From Chlorophyllum brunneum (lineage: Eukaryota > Basidiomycota > Agaricomycetes > Agaricales > Agaricaceae): DNA of 64,000 nucleotides. Positions 37,471 to 48,883 of the stretch are shown piece by piece. The notes under the pieces are model-generated. The model made no database searches. It was not told where the DNA came from and saw only the letters and a program-made list of their open reading frames with translations. The position numbers were made by a program, and so were the translations under genes. Location of the stretch: NCBI GenBank assembly GCA_963576785.1, contig OY756147.1, positions 682,001 through 746,000 of the forward strand, given 5' to 3'. The number at the start of each line of letters is the position of its first letter. Within the stretch, counting starts at the first letter, position 1.

Positions 37471-39876
37471 TTCATCACCACTCTCACTACGAATAGGACT
37501 GGATGAATATATGCGCGGGGCTACCTCCGCACCGTCTCGGTTCGTAATAGATGATATCTTGCCAGCGTAAATGTTCTGATTATAGAGATATTCCGTGATG
37601 TTAGCTCCCAAAACAAAGAGCAGGATAAACGGCCAACCTGAGATATGTGGCACTATTTAAAGGTCCAATAGGCCTGGAATCACTGCGACGGTGAAAATAG
37701 GGGGTATAGTATCAAAGTAAGCCTGGAGTAGCGTGTATATGGGTAAGTTGTCGTGGAGAAAGGCGTGCGGAGGGACGGGCAGAGAGTGTAGATAGAGAGT
37801 AGGAAAAAGATGGGACTGGAACTTGGCGCATTTGCACCAAAGAGTAGGTCGTAAGCCGCCAGGCACAGGAGCTGGCTCGTACACGCAGGATCACGTGCTG
37901 ATGGCACTGGCAACTTATGTCACGATTCTCTTGGCCAAGATCTCTCCATGATCGGCCAATCGCACGTATCCAAACAAGCTCACACTCAGCACAACTCCCG
38001 CCTATAACCTCGCTGCACATTGGATGCCTTGCAGACCTCCATACTACGTGCTAACAGCCCCTCACCATTCTCCTTGCTCGGTCATCCGACGGATGATTCG
38101 CAAACAACGCCACATTCCAATCAGCCGAGCCTGTGGATATTTATATTTCGGTCAGTGGGAGAGATCACCTCCAACAGGGTTTGTCCCGTACTTTGGGCGG
38201 TGTTTTGTGCCTGTGCAATAACTATATGTGACCGTGTTATATCACCGAATATCAGATGCGAGCGATTTACAAGGCTATTCACTATAGAAGTCCATAGAAG
38301 CCCCCTCATGTGAATCTTCCAGAAAGCCTTCATAAACAACGATTATCCGATCTCAGTGGCGTGTATCAGGCGTCATGTTTGCTATGGAGCACAGGCGGTC
38401 CCTTCAAGCCGGCCCTCAGGGCTTAACGTGACGATACAAAGACTAGAATCGTACCTGTTACATGTTGGCACTTCTGAGTGAGTACGGATCAACCCAATTC
38501 CGGTCCGTCTTTCCCTGGATTGGAATGCTGTGGTTAATTAGAATATCGCATTTTTAATTGCCTGCGGTCTATCTATAGACATTGGCAATGGCTCTCAAAA
38601 TCCGCGCTTATCTGCTCTGATGACCCATTGCCGCTCTATTATGGTTCTACAGGAGCAGGTCCTCTGACCATGTAAAGGCGCAGCTACTCCAGGTACTGGC
38701 TGTGAATAACGTTCTGTCATCCCCACGGATGGTAGGCCTACCATTTCGTGTTTCAAACACCTTATCTCGTCGATATTCTCCAGCTGATGACCGACTCGGA
38801 TACATTTCGTGGCAGCAAAACTGGCACCGAACAAGCATCTCAGTTTCGAAAGCCAAAGCCCATCTTCTGGAACTTTCTTTACTACCTTTCAGCCTCTGCA
38901 GCCTTGGGATCTGGAACTTACGCCGCCAAGAAATGACGTTGTACAGAGATTAAACATCCTACTGGTAACCTTGCACAATGCTTCTTACAGCGAGGTTAAA
39001 AATTTAATTGCTTCTTGAGCGTTTTCTGAGGCCAATTTACAAGCCGAATTGAGCCATGAGGCTGTTTGACTAGTAGCGCCGAGAAGAGACGAGGCCCAGG
39101 CGACGCCCTTCGCTGAACTTGATGTTACAATTCTGAGAGAACCTAATCTTAACAGTCTTACCCTGGTCTGCAAGGGATACCATACTTACAGTTCACGCTC
39201 ACAAGCACTCATAGACCCTTACCTAGCGCTTTTGCGCTGAAGATCATGGGGCAATAGAACCCTCACACTCTCTACGCGTCATGGAGCGGCGACATCGGGT
39301 ATGAATATGAACACCCGCGCCTCTGAGGTTCCGGAGGTATGAACTCCCATGAACTCGTGACATACTCATATTCACTCATTCTGACACTGGTCTACGTTCA
39401 TGATGCAATAATCCTGATGCCTCAAGGCCTGGATCACAGAATTGCTCCCGGATCCCAGAAACGTGGACATGTGAGCGTCCAAGGGCTCACGTTTTGGTGG
39501 TCCGGCCGAACTTATGATGACCGTTATGATACCAAGATAGATATATATGTCCAACCGGACAGATAAAGTCATGTCTACAGAAGAGAGATATTGTATTACA
39601 ATCAGATTGGATCAAGCCCGAGTGGTTGGGCGGAAATAGGTTGTGCCAGGATGTGTCATAGGACGCTGCATTTATCTGCGCAGTACAGAATTTCCAGCCA
39701 AAGCTGAGATTGACCGCAGTCTGTACGAGTTTTCCCAGAACCACGACGTTGGCGTCCTCCCTGCACAGATCCGCGGCACTTGGCATGGGTAATGTAGGAC
39801 TGGCGAGGCGACGGTAGTCAAGGGAAACGGAAGGCGCGAAAACAACCACGATCAACCGCACGCCTTGATGAAATTT
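37471..39876. other. Long intergenic region with one small open frame (38787-38936)
   Basis: About 2.4 kb. On the plus strand an ATG at 38787 opens 49 codons with a charged start and a single hydrophobic stretch near the C-terminus (FWNFLYYLSASAALG, ending AAKK). It could be a small membrane protein, but nothing else supports it. Longer open frames here (39487-39861 minus, 38020-38313 plus) look random. No repeats or tRNA found. The left end must hold the OPT promoter. Confidence 0.3.
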
Positions 39877-40494
39877 CTATGGCCCTGAGACCTCCTCCAA
39901 ATATCCTTGCACAATTAGGTGCTCAATGTCCGCTCTCCGCACCATGAACCTCTGTCCTTTCTTGAAATCAATCGTTCCCAACTCCGTCTGGATAACCCCA
40001 CAATCCTTCACAACCTTCACAGACACATGTAACTCTTTTGGCGGTATGATAATGCTCGCCATAATATCCAATTCATTCGAAAATTCTCCCCGAAAATCCA
40101 TAGCCGAAGCATGATAACTCCTCAGATAATCCGCCTCATGTGGACTCAGTTTACTCCTCATATCAGGATCGCCTAGAATATGCGGTAGTGCACCGCCGAC
40201 AGCCCAATACATATCTCGTAGGCGATCAAGGCGATGGGAGTGGTAAGCGAGCAGGCAACGTTTGTTTCGGAGAATGGCGGTTTGGAGGATGATGACAGCC
40301 GGCGGAGGTGTCTCGTTATCGGGCGTCTTGGCAATTTGAGAGAGGAGAGATTTCTCGAGATCGCGCTGTTCGCGGATTATGGAGCGCACTAGAGGGTCGT
40401 TGTATTTGAGCATTGTATCGGTTTGTGTGGATCGGCGGGATTCCATGAGGAGCTGGGTGCCTAGTTCTCCATACTGCCGTGTATCGGTGGCCAT
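39877..40494 (-). CDS. PSF1: GINS complex subunit Psf1
   Basis: Intronless, 205 residues, the normal size for Psf1 (about 200). GINS (Sld5-Psf1-Psf2-Psf3) is part of the CMG helicase that unwinds DNA at replication forks. Family blocks: YGELGTQLLMESRRS at the N-terminus, RNKRCLLAYHSHRLDRLRDM in the helical A domain, LSPHEADYLRSY, and the C-terminal B domain DCGVIQTELGTIDFKKGQRF then VRRADIEHLIVQGYLEEV. ATG 40494 is chosen because it gives the standard MATDTRQYGELG start; the frame is open 21 codons further but without an ATG. No unusual features. Confidence 0.94.
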   Translation of the reverse strand: MATDTRQYGELGTQLLMESRRSTQTDTMLKYNDPLVRSIIREQRDLEKSLLSQIAKTPDNETPPPAVIILQTAILRNKRCLLAYHSHRLDRLRDMYWAVGGALPHILGDPDMRSKLSPHEADYLRSYHASAMDFRGEFSNELDIMASIIIPPKELHVSVKVVKDCGVIQTELGTIDFKKGQRFMVRRADIEHLIVQGYLEEVSGP

Positions 40495-40830
40495 GGTGGT
40501 TAGACCAAGAGAGTATGTGCCAGGGCACAATGTGTAATTAGAACTGATGACGATCACAATGGTCCACGCGAACGTGTTGTTTGTACGTGATAAGCGCTAC
40601 GTGTTCTTTGCACCACAATATATCATTCAAGTACAACTACAAGTTATAATTTGTTTGTAAATTTACTGTATGGCGAAGGTAGAATGGTATTCAATAGCCT
40701 GGCTATCGTGAGGTGAGGACTAAATTTGATAGGAATAATATAGCGACAACAATGGTGTTGGTCGAAGAACGGGACCAACCAGGGCCCCTAAATATGTTCC
40801 GAGGGTGGAACAAGGGAGTAGGCGAGGGGG

Positions 40831-41412
40831 TCAGGAGTCAAGGGGAAAATCAATAACGCGAGCCTCTGGGGGCCCGTCCATATCATAAACCTGTTTGGCC
40901 AAGTTGAGAATTTTCTCCTTAAAAATCTCCATCTTGGGCTTGTTGATGTACTGCCAGGTATTGGTGACGCGATCGTCGAGATATTCCAAGACTTCGAGCG
41001 TCTCGAACACATTGTACACCCACTCCCACTCCTGCCAACCATCGTCCATAGCATCTTCAATATAGTTGTCGCTGATGGCCTGAATTTGGTTAACAACGTC
41101 GTTGAAAGATTTCGGCGTTTGGACAGGAAGTCGAATAAAAGCGCGGATGGAATCCATAGGGTCATCGACAAGGCCGCTGCCGTCGGTGACAATCGAGTCT
41201 TCGTCGTGGTGGATACCGAACAGTTCGTGTTTTTCTGTTGGGGCTGTCGCTGATTCCGATGGGATCAGCCTCCAACTGAGCCGGCGTGCGGCAATATCTT
41301 GGATGGCAGCGTCGGAGAGGTACTCATAGAGGGCGAGATAGATATATGAAGATGTTTGGGGCTGGGGGGAATCGGCATTCGCGGCGGGATCAAGAAGCGT
41401 CAGGTTAGCCAT
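40831..41412 (-). CDS. Conserved-looking hypothetical protein
   Basis: Single exon of 193 residues from an ATG at 41412. Acidic, with aromatic-rich helices (QEWEWVYNVFETLEVLEYLD) and a C-terminal PPEARVIDFPLD. No signal peptide, membrane segment or recognised domain. It lies 340 bp upstream of PSF1 on the same strand. Long open frame, good ATG context and non-random composition support a real gene; the function is unknown to me. Confidence 0.7.
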   Translation of the reverse strand: MANLTLLDPAANADSPQPQTSSYIYLALYEYLSDAAIQDIAARRLSWRLIPSESATAPTEKHELFGIHHDEDSIVTDGSGLVDDPMDSIRAFIRLPVQTPKSFNDVVNQIQAISDNYIEDAMDDGWQEWEWVYNVFETLEVLEYLDDRVTNTWQYINKPKMEIFKEKILNLAKQVYDMDGPPEARVIDFPLDS

Positions 41413-42953
41413 TATATGATCTACGTATGATGGTGACGGGTTCTAAACAAAAAATGTGCGCCCATGAACGTCGGAACGGAAGACGGAGGGAGTTATGGAC
41501 TTACTGCTGCCTGGGAACACAGGACCGGGGCTAAATGTTGTACAGTTCGGAAAGATATTCCTCCTTTTTGTACACCGGAGCACGAGGGAGGCACGAGCAA
41601 AATTAGTTAGCTTGTTTCCGGAAAAGCGCGTCTCATTACCCATTTGGAGTGAGAGGATCCCTGGTTCTTCACATTTGCGGGCATAGGGGAAACAGTCTCA
41701 CAATGGCCCCTGCAGCCCGTTGTTGCGAGGCAAAGGCAAGTAATCGATAATCACAGCCGAAAATACATCGATAAGGAAAAAAAAGTTCTAGGTTCGATGA
41801 CCTTCATGAATAGATTCTCTCTGGAGCAGTCGGCACAATCGGCCTCATGCACACAGCAAGAATTTACTTGCCTAAAGCTAAGAAGAGGAAATGAGACACG
41901 TTGGAACCGGTTTTCAATGCGGAGTAACAATCGACTGGACTAGGTTGTGGAGTTAAACCACCGGTGTTGCGGAACTCGGCTGCAACCTGGTCATGGGCGT
42001 TTTGGTTGTCTAGCTGTCCATTTTCCAGGAACATGCCCATCTCTTCGTGGGAAAGCTTCGTGTCAGCTAACGAGAGTGCGAAGGCGGGGGCAGTCCATGG
42101 GCCGGTCCCCTCCAAGGTGAATATTTATGCCTCCCTGCGAGGCCCTTGAAGGTACATGATTAGGCATTCAGAGAATTAGGCTTCTTTGGGAGGCCCAGGC
42201 ATTTCATCATCGCAGCAATGCTACAAGGCCCTACGTCATTGCATCTGTGCCTGCCCTCCGGACTCAATCACTGTGGTAAAAGTACGATGGTCATTTATTC
42301 GGTGGCTCACATGGTCATTGTACACACATGCGGCATGTTCGTGCTGAGCTGGCGATTAGACTGACCAATCATAGTTGTGGGACTTCACCCGTTAATTTAA
42401 CTTACCCCGCATTCTCCCTCCGCCGGAACGTTCCTAAGCACAGACATGAAGCCATTTTCGCCCACGCGTAGTGAGTGTGGCTTGCCCACTGCTGCTCATG
42501 CATTTGGAGCTGCTTGATGCGCGCGTAAAATTCAAGGACAAAGAAGCAGCAATGACGACATGGAAGAGGAACGGCAGCAACCAACCCTACATCATATGGA
42601 CCCATGACCGCACTTTGGTGCAAGAGTTGCGATAAGCTGGTAAATTGCGGAGTCACTCATCCCAGCACCGGAAAGCCGGATAATTAACACACTGGTTTCA
42701 ATTCTTATCAGTTCCTTACGTCACTGCGAGTCGCAAACGCTCGCTGCACTCAGAATGCAGCAGTTATCAAGCCCGATGAGAAACATAAAGCCATTGTATA
42801 TAAAACACCCGCTTTGTGTAAAGGCTTGGGTTCGACTCCGAAACCGGGTGTGGCTAGGAATGGCAGTCGGACTGATGTTATTGGCGCTAACCAGTCCATG
42901 ATCGATTTGTGATCTCACCACCTTGTCAGCCCTCACTCGCGTTCTTCTACCCT
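41413..42953. other. Intergenic, weak open frames only
   Basis: A minus-strand open frame at 41864-42115 (internal peptide EEMGMFLENGQLDNQNAHDQ) has coding-like composition but no ATG near its start and no splice partner I can find; it could be one exon of a small gene. Other frames look random. The right end holds the ULA1 promoter. Confidence 0.35.
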
Positions 42954-44851
42954 ATGTCTCAAGATATAGAACAGGCAACCACCGCAATTGCCTCCGAGTC
43001 AGTGCCTACATGATAGCATGCTGCCTCTTCGTAATTCTTGTTGCAGTGTTCCTCCAGACAGCAAATCACGTCGGTACGATCGCCAGCTCCGTCTATGGGC
43101 GGCGACCGGCCAGGCTGCCCTTGAGTCAGCGCATCTTCTTGTATTATCTTCCACCGCAACGAGCACGAGTATCCTCAAGAATCTTGTGCTTCCTGGTGTG
43201 GGCGCGTTCACCATCCTCGATGACGCGATCGTGACCCCAGCAGATGCTGGCAACAACTTCTTCCTCGAAGGGCCTCACAGTATCGGCAAGCCTAGAGCTC
43301 AGGAAGCCGTCAGATTACTCGCAGAGCTCAATGATGGCGTGCGCGGCCAGGCAGACACAAGATCGGTTGAACAGCTACTTGCCGCGGGGAAGAACGAGCT
43401 CTTCAAGTATACCCTCGTTATCGCTCACAATCTTCCCCAATCGCAGCTGGAGAGATTGTCCCAGCTACTTTGGGAGGATGAAGACGCACCACCATTGGTG
43501 GTCGTTCGATCCGCAGGGTTCCTCGCGGAGTTCTTCATTCAGCAGCACGAACATACCAGTGAGTGGTTTTCTGAGCGTTTGATACGCATGTACTGACATC
43601 ATCGTCTGTCGTATAGTCATCGAGTCGCACTCCGAAACTAATCCATCTCTGCGTATCGACAAACCCTATCCTACCCTCCTCCAATATGTCCAATCTCTTG
43701 ACCTGGATGCCCTTGACCCGACAGACCATGGCCACATTCCCTACGTGATCATACTCGTCAAAGCGATGGAGAAATGGAAGCAAGATGTAGGTTTCTTTGC
43801 TCCTCGAAAACCAGGTCGATTTTGAGGTTTTCGCAGCACAGTTGCCTGCCTCCTCAGTCATACACCGAGAAAAAGGCGTTCAAAGAGCTCATCAACAGTA
43901 TGAGGCGCAAGATCGACGAAGAAAACTTCGAGGAGGCAGAGGCACAAGCGTATCGTTCATGGACGGAGACCAAGGTGCCCACTGAAGTGGCTAAACTCTT
44001 TGATGACCCCAAGCTACAGAAAATAAATGCCTCATGTATGCCCTACGGCTTTTCGGAATCCCGCACATGCTCACGTATTCGCAGCTCCGCCTTTCTTCCA
44101 TCTCCTCGCCGCCCTCAAGAAGTTCGCCTCACAACCACCCTACACGTTGCCCCTAACAAGTACTCTGCCGGACATGAAAGCCAGCACGGATGCATACATA
44201 GGGCTCCAAAAATTATACAAGGATCAATCAGAACGAGAGAAGGCTGTTTTTAAGAGCCTAATATCCCCGGACGTCAAGATGAGCGAAGATCTGATCGACT
44301 CCTTCGTGAAGAATGCGCATGCGCTGAAGGTCATTCGTGGCTCTTCTTGGAATTCCGTTGATAAGAACGCTAGTGCACTCAGTGGGTCGATCACCTCTTA
44401 TGTAAATTCATCGAATGTTTACACACCAACGCAGCCAATGCTGTGACCGCATCACCGAAACAGCTTGCTATCCACCTTGCTCTCTCAGCCGCCTCCTCTC
44501 TAATTTCCAAGATCCCCGCTCCTGCTCAGGGTGAAATTCCAGCCTTTACCATAGAAGCGCTTGCGCAAGAGGCACTTTGGTTGCTAGTACCGGGAGCTGA
44601 GCTCCCTGAGGACTTTGGGTACACAGCGGGGGAAATGTACGTCTTCAGTGTGTCTGCAAACGCGTATCGCGTGTTGATCATTCATTCATTCCACTAGTGC
44701 ACGATCCCCAACAGCAGATCTTCCTAATACTGCCGCTCTTCTTGGGGGTTTGGTCGCTCAAGAAGTCATCAAGATGATCACGAAGCAGTACATACCCATC
44801 TCGGGGGCTTGTACCGTCGACTTGATAGAAACTTGGACAGGGATTCTTTGA
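42954..44851 (+). CDS. ULA1: NEDD8-activating enzyme E1 regulatory subunit (ULA1/APPBP1)
   Basis: Regulatory half of the heterodimeric E1 (with UBA3) that activates NEDD8/Rub1 for attachment to cullins, which switches on SCF ligases. Seven exons join in phase to 518 residues: 42954-42997, 43047-43558, 43617-43786, 43858-44035, 44085-44381, 44435-44636, 44698-44851. The adenylation-type N-terminus is clear (SRRYDRQLRLWAATGQAALE, LKNLVLPGVGAFTILDD, DAGNNFF), followed by IGKPRAQEAVRLLAELN, the central helical region (KEKKAFKEL-type, EENFEEAEAQAY) and the C-terminal GGLVAQEVIKMITKQYIP then NTIGF-like ending. No catalytic Cys is expected, because that lies in UBA3. Its product acts upstream of the F-box adaptors encoded elsewhere in this window. 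Confidence 0.94.
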
Positions 44852-46208
44852 AGTAGACTGCATAGATTAGGGGTTTCCGGTCCGTATTTTATCTAACTTC
44901 GACGCTTTCGCCATTGCTTTGACCTCATGAACGTTCCATGAATTCGATGAAACTGCATACTTTTATGGCATGATGTATGAAGTTGCGCACTAGGTCTTGG
45001 AGCGGGAACTTAAGTTTGTTGAGGACCCTCAATATCGGATATTGAAGCCTCGCGTGATACTTGGTGTACGACTGATGAGGATCTTTCTGTTTTGACTCGG
45101 AAAGATACTGTTTCGGGGGACACAATTGTTTTATTGTCTCCGGGTTGGCTACCCGTATTCCTTTCGGTATAGTGCCATTGGCCCTGTGGTCCAAGGCGCG
45201 GTCAAGGCATCCACAACTGGGTCCTTTTTGTGGTCCGTTCAGTCTTCACTCCTCAAAGAATCAACTAGAACTCTATTCGCTTCTTCGTCCTCGTCAGTCG
45301 AAAGTTCCCATGATGGGCAGTGCCAATGATGCAACATAGTTTGATGGTGCGACTCGACCGGCCTTTCCGCAGAACAATTGGAAGTTGGGACGCGGGGAGA
45401 AGTCATTCACTGCCATTCTTATCATCGGCATCCTGTATTTTTGCTATGATCTTCTATGTTTACCCGACACTCTCATTATTGCCATGAAAACCGTATTGCA
45501 TCAGTGGCAGATTGCCGCATCAGGGTTCGAGGCGCTGATGGAGCTTAATGGGGTATGCTGATGTCGTTGCTATTCATGGAGATCGTTTCATACGTGAAGC
45601 ACCACGAGTGAACTGACCTGTACAGGCGCCCCCTCCCATGGAACTCACCACCAACCGCAATTAGGCTGATGTTTTCAATGCCGACGATAGCGCTCCATTC
45701 CTTGGCATTTTTTAGTGGGGTTTCTTCACCCTTAACCTCTTTGAACCCTTTCGGCGGCAGAGGTCTTTTTGTCTTCTCCAGAGTATGGGAAGGTCTTGGT
45801 GTTGCTTATCGTCATCGGGCCAGGGTTGTGCCATACAAAGACCACTCAAGGGTTCTCATTTTACTTTCCTAACACAGAAATTCAATATTTTCATGGAACC
45901 GAATAGGCAGTTTTTTGACCAAACCGCGTCGCGCTCGGCCATCCTTAGACAATTACACTTGGAGGTCACTACACAAATGGATCTGGACTTACACCGGTAT
46001 CCATTTGATCATCTATCGCATCCTCAACCGAATTCTACCTTCGGGGTAAGTTTAATTTCGTCACAAGATGGGATCTGCTCCGATCCAATGTGTTCACCGG
46101 ATCAGGTCCTGTAGTTGAAGGCAAGTATAAAGGACCATGGTGGAGGGTTGTCCGAACTGCACTGCGCGAAAGAAACTCGGGACACCCAGTAATCCTCCAC
46201 TAGTCACC
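44852..46208. other. Intergenic, nothing supported except the P450 promoter
   Basis: About 1.35 kb between ULA1 and the P450 gene. The open frames (44925-45194 minus, 45669-45872 and 45785-46114 plus) lack ATG starts, motifs or splice support. No tRNA or repeat was found. Confidence 0.4.
46126..46132 (+). promoter_or_regulatory. TATA box of the P450 gene
   Basis: TATAAAG 77-83 bp upstream of the chosen ATG (46209). An in-frame ATG at 46137 lies only 5 bp downstream of this box and so is probably outside the mRNA, which favours 46209 as the start. Confidence 0.55.
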
Positions 46209-48568
46209 ATGCCAATAAATTCCCCTCCAGACACCATCCAGTCAACCTCCCAAGCTCTCTGGAGCTTCTTTGCCAGCCAAACTCGAACGTCCTTGGGGAT
46301 GTACGTTTTCTTGCTGTCGCTATTCTCCCACTTGCTCTGGAAACTGTATATCCATCGTCGCAACAATCCAAGAGGTCTACCATTCCCACCTGGGCCGAAG
46401 CCGCTACCTCTCATTGGAAACATGTTGGACTTTGCGCGCGAGAATGAGAGTGCGGCGTATCTTGGAATGGCTCATAAATATGGTGAGTTTCAAACGTGTT
46501 TTTAGATGGGAAACAGCAGTCTGACGCGTGTATATAGGTGACTTGGTCTTCCTCAGCGCTCTCGGTGTCAATGTTCTCATCGTCAATGACTTCCAAACCG
46601 CGAGCGAGCTTTTCGAGAAGCGTTCTGCCAATTACTCCGATCGGCATGAGTCTCCGATGATTAACCACCTGTAAGCTTTCCCATTTCCTGAGCTTGTGGG
46701 GTCATGTAATTCATCGAATCTTAATAGGATGGGGTGGGATTGGAGTTTTGGGCATATGCGGTATGGTAAGTGCCTTGGAATCATCGTTGAAAGAAGTAGA
46801 GTTCACTATGGTACTAGGTGAACGCTGGAAGAACCATCGCAAGATGTTCCACCGCCAATTCCAGCAGTCCGTTGCGCCCATTCATCGGCCTGTCCAGCTC
46901 AAGTCTGCCCATGAGCTGTTGCGCCTCATCCTCGACAACCCCAACGATCTTATCAACCACCTCAGACAGTAAGTACGATTCTCTAATGAGACCTATTCTG
47001 TCTAATACAATCCTTGCATAAAGTAATGCGGCCAGTGTCATAATGGGAGTCGTCTATGGTATTGAGGTTTCCCCCAAGGACGATAGGTATATCTCCGTCG
47101 CTGAGACTGCCCTGGATGGAATGGCAAGGGCGGCCAATCCTGGAGCTTTCTTGGTGGACATAATCCCCAGCTGTGAGTGAACCGCTTCCTCATACGATCC
47201 GGGATTCCTGATCCCCGATGATTTATTAGTGAAATATGTGCCGTATGTCCGATTCCAGTGGACATATCAAGTTCTTCGCTAACGGCTTGATCGACAGATC
47301 TTGGATGCCAGGGGCCGGTTTCAAAGTAAAGGCTCGTCATTGGAGAAATGCTGTTATGGAGATGCGTGATGCCCCCTTCGAAAGTGTACTGAAAGCACTA
47401 GTACGTTCTCACAGCAACGTCGTTATTTTGGGATCTTGCTTTAACACTCAACCCTGTAGAAGTCCGGAACTGCCAGTCCCTGCTTTGTCACCAATCTCGT
47501 AACAGACGTCGAGCACAAAGAGAACAAAACCCAAGAAATGGAACAGATTAGGAATTGCGCTGGTCTCGCCTATGCTGGTGAGTTTAGTGGTTTTGCTTGG
47601 CACGTTTTGAACCCTAATGCTAATTTTATTTCTCTTTAGCTGGTGCCGAGAGTGTACGTTGCGAAGTTGTTGCCTTGATGATCGTTCTGATGATTGTGTG
47701 CTACAGAGCGTTTCGTCTCTCTCATCTTTCTTCTTGGCTATGCTTCTGCATCCCGAAGTCCAAGAAAAGGCCCGTGAGGAACTGGACCGAGTAATTGGAA
47801 GGGGAAGACTGCCCGATTTCACTGATCGTGACTCATTGCCATATATAACCGCTATTGCCAAGGAGGTTCTTAGGTATGTCGTGTCTCTAAATGGTGCAAA
47901 TCCGTATAGTAAGCCTTCGTAAATTTGTTTAGGTGGAACCCTGTAGCGCCATTAGGTGGGTTCGTGTCCGCCGGATCATAAATACGAAATGAACCTCGTT
48001 ACCTCCGTAGGTCTACCTCATATGGCGACGGAGAACGATATCTTTAGAGGCTATTTCATTCCTGCAGGTACTCTGATCATGGGTAATTCTTGGTATGATT
48101 CATATTTTCTCCAAAGCCATCTTCGGCATTCCCACCAGAACTGTATTCTTAGGACAATTCTCCACGACCCAGAAAATTTCCCTGAACCTCTGCGTTTCAA
48201 CCCCGAGCGATTCCTCGACAAGCCGGACGGCCAACAATTCTCCCCCAACGATCCCCTATCAACGGCATTTGGTTATGGCCGTAGAATTTGCCCTGGACGT
48301 TTTGTGGCGGAGGGTCAACTTTGGATAACCGTTGCATCTATCCTTGCTGTCTTTGATATTGTTCCAGGGAAAGATCAAAGTGGGAACCCCGTGAAGCCTG
48401 AAGCCAGATTTTCCTCAGGAATGATTTGGTGAGTTTCTAGTTGGTTTGACGTTAGGTCCATCTCTGATCTTGAACCCAAGCCACCCGCTTCCTTTCTGCC
48501 ATTCAACTACACCACGCGATGAGCAAGCCAGGAAGCTTATCGAGCAGACCATGCTTATACATGCCTGA
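46209..48568 (+). CDS. Cytochrome P450 monooxygenase
   Basis: Microsomal P450. N-terminal anchor (SLGMYVFLLSLFSHLLWKLY) then the proline hinge LPFPPGPKPLPLIGNM. First exons by phase: 46209-46482, 46538-46670, 46728-46765, 46818-46968, followed by several more. Family motifs: ERWKNHRKMFHRQFQ (C helix), AGAES in the I helix at an exon edge, EVLR (K helix ExxR, about 47865), PENFPEPLRFNPERFL (PERF region) and the heme-Cys motif FGYGRRICPG (48268-48297). The I-helix oxygen-binding Thr is not obvious: AGAES-VSS rather than AGxDT. This looks like the large basidiomycete set related to O-methylsterigmatocystin oxidoreductase-type P450s. Substrate unknown; no cluster of biosynthetic genes surrounds it. 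The last exon adds about 40 residues after a short intron (48431-48480). Confidence 0.92.
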
Positions 48569-48696
48569 ATACGGCCTCCTTCCTCGTGTTCATATTCGTT
48601 TTTCGATGTTCAATCTGTTGTATATTTGTTATGTGTATTTCTTTGATTAATAGAACGTCGGATGTTGTTGTTATCTGTGCTATCATTATTACATGC

Positions 48697-48774
48697 GCAT
48701 TAATGGGGTAGTGGTAACCTGGGTCGTTGCCATTCTATCTCGACCCGCCGGGGGTTCGATTCCCTCTTAATGCA
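48697..48774 (+). tRNA. tRNA-Gly (anticodon GCC) with a 7-nt intron
   Basis: Same mature sequence as the tRNA at 1929-2013, base for base in both exons. Anticodon GCC at 48729-48731; the anticodon stem GGTCG/CGACC closes when 48733-48739 (TTCTATC, 7 nt) is removed after nucleotide 37. Flanked at the 3' side by a T-rich stretch (CTTTTTATAT) that can terminate RNA polymerase III. Confidence 0.92.
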
Positions 48775-48883
48775 ACTTTTTATATCCAGGTTTTTCTCGC
48801 GCTGGATAAGTAGGGAATCTGTTCAAAGGCTAACAGTAGGGGATACTATTGTTCATGTTATTTATTTAATACATAAAGGCGTT

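Noticed and set aside
40495..40557. A longer N-terminus for PSF1
   Set aside because: The extra 21 codons contain no ATG, and the standard Psf1 start is at 40494.
42785..42875. A tRNA-like stretch with GGGTTCGACTCC
   Set aside because: The T-arm word is present, but the flanks do not form an acceptor stem or an anticodon arm.
46137..46208. P450 start at the upstream in-frame ATG 46137
   Set aside because: It lies only 5 bp after the TATA box, so it is unlikely to be in the mRNA; 46209 gives a normal P450 N-terminal anchor.
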